Source: an uncultured Pedobacter sp.
GTDB lineage: Bacteria > Bacteroidota > Bacteroidia > Sphingobacteriales > Sphingobacteriaceae
Length of the DNA stretch: 5,314 nucleotides
Assembly: GCF_946479715.1 (NCBI RefSeq)
Contig: NZ_CAMLHF010000282.1
Coordinates: 1 to 5,314, forward strand
Reading direction: 5' to 3'
Shown here: positions 1-5,314 of the stretch, piece by piece
Position numbering within the stretch: position 1 is the first letter of the stretch
How the letters are laid out: each line of letters starts with the position of its first letter
Notes under the pieces: generated by a model
Seen by the model: only the letters and a program-made list of their open reading frames with translations
The model's database searches: none
Told to the model about the DNA's origin: nothing
Position numbers and translations under genes: made by a program

Positions 1-1159
1 TTGTATTGTAAATAGCCTTTCCATTCACATTTAGCCATTTGCCTATGTCTTCAAGTCTTGTTATTGCATCTTGAGGAATAGTTCCGTCTGCTTTTGGACC
101 AACTCCCAGTAATAGACTGCCCCCTTTTGCCACCACCTCAATTAAAGTATGGATTACCTGGGTGGCAGATTTATACTGATCGTTAGGAACAAAGCCCCAC
201 GCACCACCTAAGGTCATGCAGCTTTCCCATGGATTTGCTAGTTGTTCTTTTGGTACACTTTGTTCTGGTGTTTGATAGTTTTCATAAGGGCCGTGAACGG
301 TTCTATCCACCATTAGTAACCCTGGCTGCGCCTTACGTGCCATATCCGCAATTGCAGGCATATTAATGTCTTGACTCCATTCAGGAATTTTCATTCCCCA
401 CGCAAGTACTTCTTCATTTACAGTTTCTAATGGTCTAACCCATCCTCCATCTAACCAAAGAATATCAACTGAACCGTAGTTATGCATCAACTCGCTAATC
501 TGGTTAAATGTTTGTTTTTTAAACATGCTCCATCTCCAAGGATTTTTCCTGATATCGTAGTTATTATTTCTATCTGCCGTTGCATATTTTGGCCACCAAT
601 AATATTCAGAATGCCAATCGGGCTTTGAAAAGTAGGCCCCAATCATAAAGCCTTGTTTGCGAAAAGCATCGAATACATATTTTGCAACATCAGCTTTAGG
701 GTTATCCTTAAATGGCCCGGCAGAGATCTTAAAATCTGATTCTTTAGTATCAAACATATTGAAACCATCATGGTGCTTGGTTGTAAATACCAGATAGCGC
801 ATGCCTGCATCTTTACCTACCTTTGCCCATTGGTCCGGATTAAATTTAACAGGGTTAAATTCTTTACTTAAGCCCCAGTACCATTTTTTATAATCTTCGT
901 AATTACTTGTACTATCTCTTGAGATCCAATCTTCTGAACAAATAGACCATGATTCAATAATACCAGGAACGGCATATAGCCCCCAGTGAATAATCATTCC
1001 GAATTTTTGATCTTGCCATTTATCTAGTTTTTGACTTACGAGAGGATCTTTAGGCCATTCGTAAATTGTAGATTGATGGTGAACGCCATTATCCTGAGCC
1101 TTTGATATACCAAAGAGGCCAACTAAGCCTATTATTATAATACTTTTCTTCATGTTCAT
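1..1159 (-). CDS. GH29 alpha-L-fucosidase, secreted, 3' end cut by window edge
   Basis: Likely exo-acting alpha-L-fucosidase (glycoside hydrolase family 29) that removes terminal L-fucose from glycans in the periplasm or outside the cell. The frame is open from the ATG at 1159 to the window edge, 386 codons with no stop. Residues 1-21 form a signal peptide (MNMKK, a run of Ile/Leu, then SKA before Gln22). Family landmarks appear in order: IIHWG (56-60), KHHDGF (128-133), PDWH (180-183), DILWLDGGW with the probable nucleophile Asp237, TPE with Glu299 as a candidate acid/base, PWESC (310-314), GGSLLLGVGP (346-355), and WLNVNG just before the edge. That last motif normally closes the catalytic barrel, so mainly the C-terminal beta-sandwich is missing. 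A second ATG at 1153 (MKKS) is an equally possible start; no Shine-Dalgarno motif decides. The gene lies after the lepB terminator, so it probably has its own transcript. The family call is firm; the substrate and linkage are unknown. Confidence 0.9.
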   Translation of the reverse strand, partial: MNMKKSIIIIGLVGLFGISKAQDNGVHHQSTIYEWPKDPLVSQKLDKWQDQKFGMIIHWGLYAVPGIIESWSICSEDWISRDSTSNYEDYKKWYWGLSKEFNPVKFNPDQWAKVGKDAGMRYLVFTTKHHDGFNMFDTKESDFKISAGPFKDNPKADVAKYVFDAFRKQGFMIGAYFSKPDWHSEYYWWPKYATADRNNNYDIRKNPWRWSMFKKQTFNQISELMHNYGSVDILWLDGGWVRPLETVNEEVLAWGMKIPEWSQDINMPAIADMARKAQPGLLMVDRTVHGPYENYQTPEQSVPKEQLANPWESCMTLGGAWGFVPNDQYKSATQVIHTLIEVVAKGGSLLLGVGPKADGTIPQDAITRLEDIGKWLNVNGKAIYNT

Positions 1160-1214
1160 TAAAAGTAAAAAAATCCTAATCGATTGCCAACCTGGATTGA
1201 ATATTAATTATATA

Positions 1215-1244
1215 AAAAGAGGGCACTTATTAGTGCCCTCTTTT
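1215..1244 (-). terminator. Rho-independent terminator after lepB
   Basis: A perfect inverted repeat: AAAAGAGGGCACT at 1215-1227 pairs over all 13 bases with 1232-1244, leaving a 4-nt loop. The GC-rich core is GAGGGCAC/GTGCCCTC. On the minus strand the stem runs into a T-run (CTCTTTTTATATAA). It begins 18 bases past the lepB stop codon, so it should end the parA-to-lepB transcript and insulate the fucosidase gene. On the plus strand it is followed by TTTTA, but no plus-strand gene needs it. Confidence 0.9.
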
Positions 1245-1262
1245 ACCCTAAAGTTTTTAAAC

Positions 1263-2462
1263 CTAGTTTATACCTCTCAACAATCTATTCCATCTTATTT
1301 TATTAAAGAATGATCCATTGGTATTATAGCTCATCCAAATAAACAATGCTTTTCCTACAATATGATCTTCAGGAACAAATCCCCAGTAACGAGAATCTAA
1401 TGAATTATGTCGGTTATCCCCCATCATCCAATAGTAGTCCATTTTAAAAGTATAACTAGTTGAAGGCTTACCATTAATCAACCAGCCATTGCCAGCTTTC
1501 TCTAACTTGTTACCCTCATAAATCCGTATACTTCTCTCATAAAGAGGCATTGATGCGCTATCCAGTTGAACTGTCATCCCTTTTTTAGGAATAAGAATGG
1601 GCCCAAAATTGTCAGCATTCCAATTTCTTTTTGGATCAAAAGGGAAAACATCTTTCTCCTGATAACCTTCCGGTTGAGTCACCTCTTTCACAGATTGCAC
1701 AAAGTCCAGTTTACTAACCTTATCCATCATTGGCTCTGTACCTGTAAAACTATAAGTATTAGGAGATGACTGATTAATATCCTCTGATATATTAAATCCA
1801 AGATCTTCAAAAACAGAGAAATTAATATCGGCCGTTTTAAATGTAACTGCATAAGTCATCTGTCCGGTACTTTTAAGTTTCTCTGGTTTACCATTTACAG
1901 AAACAAGACCGTCTTTCATACTAATTACATCACCAGCAATACCTATGCACCTTTTAATGTAATTCTCTCTTTTATCAACAGGTCTGCTTACAACAGTATA
2001 GTGCTTATTAATTGCATCCCAGCCTTCTGATCTCACCATCTTATAGTAATCAACATCCTGAATCTCCAGGGCTACAGTATCGCCCTGAGGATAGTTAAAT
2101 ACCACTACGTCATTTCTTTTGATCTCAGATAAGCCTGGCAATCTGCGGTACTTCCATTGCACGCCATCCCAATATGCTTTAGTACCGGTTAAAGGCATTG
2201 TATGATGAGCAAAAGGGAACGCAACAGGTGTCATTGGCACACGAGGGCCATAATTAACCTTACTGACAAATAAGAAATCACCTATTAGTAATGATCTTTC
2301 CATAGAGCCCGTAGGAATGGTATATGCCTCTATAAAAAACACCCTGATTATGGTAGCAGCAATTACTGCAAACAAAATAGCATCAACCCATTCTCGGCTT
2401 CTGGATTTTTTCTTTTTTGGCTTAGTGTCCTTATTCTCCTTTTGCCAGAATTTCCAATTCAT
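1263..2462 (-). CDS. lepB: Signal peptidase I (S26 family), Bacteroidota long form
   Basis: Membrane serine protease that cuts signal peptides from proteins exported through Sec or Tat; the active site faces the periplasm. A basic cytoplasmic tail (KKKKSRSR, 16-23) precedes one membrane segment (about 27-45). Next come box B with the nucleophile Ser53 (IPTGSM, 49-54), box C ([11 protein letters not shown], 115-125), box D with the general base Lys170 ([11 protein letters not shown], 168-178) and box E ([11 protein letters not shown], 348-358). At 399 residues it exceeds E. coli LepB (324) and Bacillus SipS (about 184). The extra length lies mainly between boxes D and E (about 180-340), with some between C and D. 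All catalytic residues are present, so it should be active. The ATG start lies 9 bp after the dapB stop, preceded by purine-rich AAAGAA rather than a true Shine-Dalgarno site. It is the last gene before the terminator. Confidence 0.95.
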   Translation of the reverse strand: MNWKFWQKENKDTKPKKKKSRSREWVDAILFAVIAATIIRVFFIEAYTIPTGSMERSLLIGDFLFVSKVNYGPRVPMTPVAFPFAHHTMPLTGTKAYWDGVQWKYRRLPGLSEIKRNDVVVFNYPQGDTVALEIQDVDYYKMVRSEGWDAINKHYTVVSRPVDKRENYIKRCIGIAGDVISMKDGLVSVNGKPEKLKSTGQMTYAVTFKTADINFSVFEDLGFNISEDINQSSPNTYSFTGTEPMMDKVSKLDFVQSVKEVTQPEGYQEKDVFPFDPKRNWNADNFGPILIPKKGMTVQLDSASMPLYERSIRIYEGNKLEKAGNGWLINGKPSTSYTFKMDYYWMMGDNRHNSLDSRYWGFVPEDHIVGKALFIWMSYNTNGSFFNKIRWNRLLRGIN

Positions 2463-2471
2463 ATTTCTTTA

Positions 2472-3212
2472 TTATTTAAAATTAAATATATCAGCTATAT
2501 TATAAAAACCCTGTTTCTTCTCAAGCCATTCCGCAGCTACTACTGCACCTAGTGCAAACCCGGAACGATTATGAGCAGTGTGTTTAAATTCGATCTCATC
2601 CACCTCAGAGCTATACACCACTGTATGCGTACCTGGTATATTCTCTATTCTGTGCGATTCAATCAGCAACTGTTCTTTCTTTAATACATCATCGAACTCT
2701 GTACCCACAAGTTCATTTACCCATTCACGTTTTCTATCCACATTTTCTATAATGCCCTCGGCAATAGTCATTGCTGTACCACTTGGTGAATCCAGTTTCT
2801 GGGTATGATGTATTTCCTCTACCTGAACTTCATATGCAGGGAAGTCGTTCATTAACTTCGCCAATACCTTATTCATGTGAAAGAAGATATTAACCCCAAT
2901 ACTAAAGTTTGACCCATAAAGCAGCGCGTTGTTACGCGTAAGGCACTCATTTTTCACTTCCTGCAATTGGCCATACCATCCTGTAGTACCTACAACAACA
3001 GGAACATTTGCGTCAAAACAAGTATAAATATTATTTATTGCCGCATCAGGAGCACTAAAGTCGATAGCTACATCGGCCTTTCGCAGATTAGCAACCGTTA
3101 AGTCATCAAGGTTATCAATGCTGATTTTTAAAACTACCTCATGTCCTCTTTCTAAAGCAAAACGTTCAATAATCTGACCCATTTTGCCATAGCCTAATAA
3201 TGCTATTTTCAT
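2472..3212 (-). CDS. dapB: 4-hydroxy-tetrahydrodipicolinate reductase
   Basis: Reduces 4-hydroxy-tetrahydrodipicolinate to tetrahydrodipicolinate with NAD(P)H in the cytoplasm, the second dedicated step toward meso-diaminopimelate (for peptidoglycan) and lysine. The N-terminal Rossmann fold shows the dinucleotide loop GYGKMG (7-12) and DFSAP (51-55). VVVGTTGW (72-79) precedes GSNFSIGVN (100-108). The substrate signature EEIHHTQKLDSPSGTA (132-147) contains the catalytic His pair 135/136 and Lys139, matching His159/His160/Lys163 of the E. coli enzyme. At 246 residues it is shorter than the E. coli form (273), with compact loops after the first strands; short forms are usual in Bacteroidota. The ATG start places the Rossmann strand MKIALLGYG at the very N terminus, as expected. 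It lies 9 bp before lepB, so the two are surely co-transcribed. The 125-bp gap upstream could hold its own promoter. Confidence 0.96.
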   Translation of the reverse strand: MKIALLGYGKMGQIIERFALERGHEVVLKISIDNLDDLTVANLRKADVAIDFSAPDAAINNIYTCFDANVPVVVGTTGWYGQLQEVKNECLTRNNALLYGSNFSIGVNIFFHMNKVLAKLMNDFPAYEVQVEEIHHTQKLDSPSGTAMTIAEGIIENVDRKREWVNELVGTEFDDVLKKEQLLIESHRIENIPGTHTVVYSSEVDEIEFKHTAHNRSGFALGAVVAAEWLEKKQGFYNIADIFNFK

Positions 3213-3286
3213 TGGTTTTATTCTTTTATTTGTTACGAACCAGACTTAAATCTAAGGCTGAATCATCTATTTTTTTATTTTTTTGC

Positions 3287-3321
3287 TAAAGGTATTAAAA
3301 GCCCCCATATACGAGTTCAAA
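3287..3321 (-). promoter_or_regulatory. Possible Bacteroidota-type promoter for dapB-lepB
   Basis: On the minus strand, TTTG (3321-3318) and TACCTTTA (3294-3287) are separated by 23 bases. Compare the Bacteroidota -33/-7 consensus TTTG, about 17-23 bases, TAnnTTTG; the -7 box differs only at its last base and the spacing is at the upper limit. Transcription would start near 3280, giving a leader of about 70 bases before dapB. The 125-bp gap is otherwise AT-rich with no other feature I can support. In such AT-rich DNA a match of this quality could arise by chance. Confidence 0.3.
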
Positions 3322-3337
3322 CTTGCGTAAAAATATA

Positions 3338-3988
3338 CTATAATCTGATAGTAAGTTTTATCCCAGGTGTTACATTATTAAAACCATACATATTATTGGT
3401 ATTAATTAGACCCGGAGAAAGTTTCATTCCTATATCGTCTACATTAAAATATTTTAGACGGGCGTCTATATAAGCTTCTACTACATTGAGAAGGTACAGT
3501 CCTACATAAGAGAAAATAATTACCTCTTTATTTCTTCTGAACAGGTCTTTTGCTGTAATTAACCCCGCCTCATCCATGTTGTTATAAGGAAAATCGGGGG
3601 TTTTCACTCCGCCATTCAATCTTCGAGCAATGATCTCATCATAAAAAAGCTTGTAATTCTTACTATTGTCTATAAATGAAATGGTAAGAAGCGTTATTCC
3701 CGTATAAAGACCTGCAACTTTTGCTAGCCTATAAACGGTTACCCCATTTCTGATTTGTCCGAGGCCAGGAAGCATAAGTGAACTAAGGGCCGCTCTTCTA
3801 CCTGCAATTTTACCAAGATTTACGTAGGCTGGTTTTTTAAGTGTATCTACTTTTTGAGCTCTTATGGGTTCTACTACTGGTTTTGGTTTAATAACCAGGG
3901 TATCCTTTTTAACAACAGGAGTTTCCTGGGCACGAGCTAACGCTGTCACAAAAAGAAACAAAACCGATAGCAGCAGACTTTTGTACAT
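3338..3988 (-). CDS. DUF5683 envelope protein of unknown function
   Basis: 216-residue protein resembling the DUF5683 family common in Bacteroidota; no molecular function is established to my knowledge. Residues 1-20 look like a signal peptide (ALARA before Gln21). A Pro/Lys/Val-rich linker (24-55) follows. The hallmark is AALSSLMLPGLGQ (66-78). Hydrophobic segments lie at about 89-106 and 155-170, the second followed by NVVEAYIDARL (168-178) and FNVDD (181-185). A strand-like C terminus ends in IKLTIRL. I place the start at the ATG at 3988, which shares one base with the parB stop (TAATG), implying translational coupling. A TTG two codons upstream (3994) is in frame but less likely, because the ATG fits the signal peptide (MYKSLLLS) and the junction. 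Its consistent position between parB and dapB suggests an envelope-linked role, but that is only context. Whether the mature protein sits in the inner membrane or the periplasm is unclear. Confidence 0.8.
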   Translation of the reverse strand: MYKSLLLSVLFLFVTALARAQETPVVKKDTLVIKPKPVVEPIRAQKVDTLKKPAYVNLGKIAGRRAALSSLMLPGLGQIRNGVTVYRLAKVAGLYTGITLLTISFIDNSKNYKLFYDEIIARRLNGGVKTPDFPYNNMDEAGLITAKDLFRRNKEVIIFSYVGLYLLNVVEAYIDARLKYFNVDDIGMKLSPGLINTNNMYGFNNVTPGIKLTIRL

Positions 3989-4908
3989 TACCAATCTAAT
4001 AATTCCAGAATACGGCTTAGGTCATCCTCAGACATAAATGGGATCTCAATAGCTCCCTTCCCATTTTCGCCGACTTTCAGCTTAACTTTAGTGGCAAATT
4101 TAGATGCTAGATCTCTCTGTAGTTTTTGATACTCAAATGAAACACCAACAGGCTGTTTACTTGATTTAGTTTTTACCTGAACACTATTTATGCTTCTAAC
4201 TAACTCTTCGACCTTACGCACAGATAATCCTTTATCAATGATTTCATCATGAATAAAGAGCTGTTTTTCTGCCTGTTCTACATTTATCAGAGCACGTGCA
4301 TGCCCCATAGAGATCTTTTGATCTCTTATAGAAACTTGTATTGCTGGTGGTAATTTTAGTAGACGAAGATAATTGGTTACTGTAGTACGATTTTTACCAA
4401 CTCTTTCACCTAATTGCTCTTGTTTCAGATTACATTCATCAATCATTTGCTGAAAGCTCAGTGCAATCTCAATTGCATTAAGGTTTTCGCGCTGAATATT
4501 CTCAATAAGAGCCATTTCCAGCATTTGCTGATCGTTGGCACTACGGATATAAGCAGGTATTTCGGTTAAGCCGGCTAACTTGGAAGCACGCAATCTTCTC
4601 TCTCCAGAGATCAACTGATATTTACCTCCAGGCTGTTTCCTCACCGTAATTGGCTGTATCAAACCTTGGACCCTGATAGATTCAGAAAGCTCATTTAAAG
4701 CAACCTGATCAAATTCAGTACGAGGTTGATACGGGTTAGTTTCAACATCATTAATATTGATATGTCCAATATTATTGTTGTTACCGCCCTCTTGCTTTGT
4801 TTCGCTTACCGGGTTCACCCCGTTCTTTGGCGGGTTTACAGCATCTGAGTCATCCAAAAGCGCACTTAACCCTTTACCTAAACCTGTTTTTCGCTGAAAA
4901 GATGTCAT
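3988..4908 (-). CDS. parB: Chromosome-partitioning protein ParB (Spo0J family)
   Basis: Binds parS sites near the replication origin and, as a CTP-dependent clamp, spreads along DNA to build the partition complex moved by ParA and used for SMC loading. The N terminus carries GLGKGLSALL (9-18), the segment that in this family contacts and stimulates ParA. An Asn/Gly-rich linker (about 25-47, with NNNN at 43-46) follows. The ParB/sulfiredoxin-like domain has NPYQPR (58-63), QGLIQPITVR (81-90) and the CTP-binding arginine patch GERRLRA (102-108). ENIQREN (136-142) is the next conserved box. A helix-turn-helix spans about 163-184 (QEQLGERVGKNRTTVTNYLRLL region). The C-terminal dimerisation domain covers about 257-306. 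Length (306) is normal. The ATG start is 11 bp after the parA stop with only A/T between, no Shine-Dalgarno motif. The stop overlaps the next gene's ATG. Confidence 0.97.
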   Translation of the reverse strand: MTSFQRKTGLGKGLSALLDDSDAVNPPKNGVNPVSETKQEGGNNNNIGHININDVETNPYQPRTEFDQVALNELSESIRVQGLIQPITVRKQPGGKYQLISGERRLRASKLAGLTEIPAYIRSANDQQMLEMALIENIQRENLNAIEIALSFQQMIDECNLKQEQLGERVGKNRTTVTNYLRLLKLPPAIQVSIRDQKISMGHARALINVEQAEKQLFIHDEIIDKGLSVRKVEELVRSINSVQVKTKSSKQPVGVSFEYQKLQRDLASKFATKVKLKVGENGKGAIEIPFMSEDDLSRILELLDW

Positions 4909-4919
4909 TAAAAATATTT

Positions 4920-5314
4920 TTAAATAATTGCTGTAGTTGTATTCTGTACTTCCTTAACCATTCCGTTTTTATGAACAATTTCACGGGCAAGGTTCAGGTA
5001 GTTAATTGCCCCTTTACAAGTGGCATCATGCATAATTACAGAGATACCATAACTTGGGGCTTCACTTAAACGAGTATTGCGCTGAATAATCGTATCAAAA
5101 ACCAACTCCTGGAAATGGGTCTTAACCTCTTCTACAACCTGATTCGACAGTCTTAAACGCACATCATACATTGTTAGTAGAATTCCTTCAATTTCCAATT
5201 CAGGGTTTAAACGGTTTTGAACAATTTTAATTGTGTTCAAAAGCTTCCCTAGTCCTTCAAGTGCAAAATATTCACATTGTACAGGGATAATTACTGAATC
5301 AGCAGCGGTAAGCG
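4920..5314 (-). CDS. parA: Chromosome-partitioning ATPase ParA (Soj), C-terminal half
   Basis: Deviant Walker-A ATPase that forms ATP-bound dimers on the nucleoid and moves ParB-parS complexes during chromosome segregation. Only the last 130 residues are inside the window; the frame is open to the right edge (first full codon at 5312), so the N terminus with the Walker A motif lies outside. The visible part starts with [21 protein letters not shown], the stretch following Walker B in Soj proteins. It continues with [18 protein letters not shown], the family block [19 protein letters not shown], and [17 protein letters not shown] near the C terminus. Family members are about 250-265 residues, so roughly half is missing. 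An in-frame TTG at 5240 is an internal leucine codon, not a start. Spacing to parB is 11 bp, the usual parAB operon. Confidence 0.95.
   Translation of the reverse strand, partial: LTAADSVIIPVQCEYFALEGLGKLLNTIKIVQNRLNPELEIEGILLTMYDVRLRLSNQVVEEVKTHFQELVFDTIIQRNTRLSEAPSYGISVIMHDATCKGAINYLNLAREIVHKNGMVKEVQNTTTAII

Noticed and set aside
1160..1214. Promoter for the fucosidase gene between the terminator and its start
   Set aside because: The 55 bases are AT-rich, but I could not find a TTTG/TAnnTTTG pair at acceptable spacing, so no site is called even though a start is expected here.
1566..1769. Plus-strand open frame of 67 codons inside lepB
   Set aside because: Antisense to a well-supported lepB, with no recognisable domain or start context; a shadow frame.
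2317..2808. Two further short plus-strand frames (2317-2505 and 2578-2808)
   Set aside because: Both are antisense to lepB and dapB and show no features of real proteins.
3336..3353. Small inverted repeat TACTAT-N6-ATAGTA at the end of DUF5683, followed on the minus strand by a short T-run
   Set aside because: The stem has only six pairs with one G-C pair and overlaps the stop codon; it is too weak to call a terminator in AT-rich DNA.
4797..5069. Plus-strand open frame of 90 codons across the parA-parB junction
   Set aside because: Antisense to two strongly conserved genes, Cys/Asn/Phe-rich composition, no domain; a shadow frame.
5238..5240. TTG that could be read as the start of a 106-residue protein
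   Set aside because: The frame is open upstream to the window edge and encodes conserved ParA sequence (AADSVIIPV), so this is an internal leucine codon.
3988..5314. Possible parS site within or beside parAB
   Set aside because: I looked for the canonical TTTCACGTGAAA-type palindrome on reading through the region and saw none; the closest piece (GCACGTGC near 4290) lacks the flanking half-sites.

Overview
The window reads as a chromosomal segment from a member of the Bacteroidota, most likely Sphingobacteriales (Pedobacter-like). The grounds are the AT-rich sequence, the near absence of Shine-Dalgarno motifs before starts, a DUF5683 protein (a family centred on this phylum), a signal peptidase I with the long insertion seen in this phylum, and the gene order parA-parB-DUF5683-dapB-lepB, which recurs in Bacteroidota. 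The genus is an inference. All six genes lie on the minus strand, so transcription runs from high to low coordinates.

From right to left: 5314-4920 is the C-terminal half of ParA (Soj). 4908-3988 is ParB (Spo0J). 3988-3338 is a DUF5683 secreted or membrane protein whose ATG overlaps the parB stop in a TAATG junction. 3212-2472 is DapB of the lysine/diaminopimelate pathway. 2462-1263 is signal peptidase I (LepB). A perfect 13-bp hairpin followed by a T-run (1244-1215) ends this block. Beyond it, 1159-1 is the N-terminal three quarters or more of a secreted GH29 alpha-L-fucosidase that runs off the left edge of the window.

The parA-to-lepB block looks like a core housekeeping operon: chromosome segregation (ParA/ParB), a cell-wall precursor enzyme (DapB makes the precursor of diaminopimelate), an envelope protein of unknown role (DUF5683) and the protease that releases exported proteins (LepB). 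Spacings are tight (11 bp, 1-bp overlap, 9 bp) except for 125 bp between DUF5683 and dapB, where a weak Bacteroidota-type promoter can be proposed. The fucosidase belongs to a separate transcription unit with a glycan-degrading role and is probably a lineage-specific neighbour.

No RNA gene, mobile element, CRISPR array or parS site was recognised. No gene-free stretch exceeds 130 bases. The window is mostly ordinary core genome; I do not see a novel system in it.
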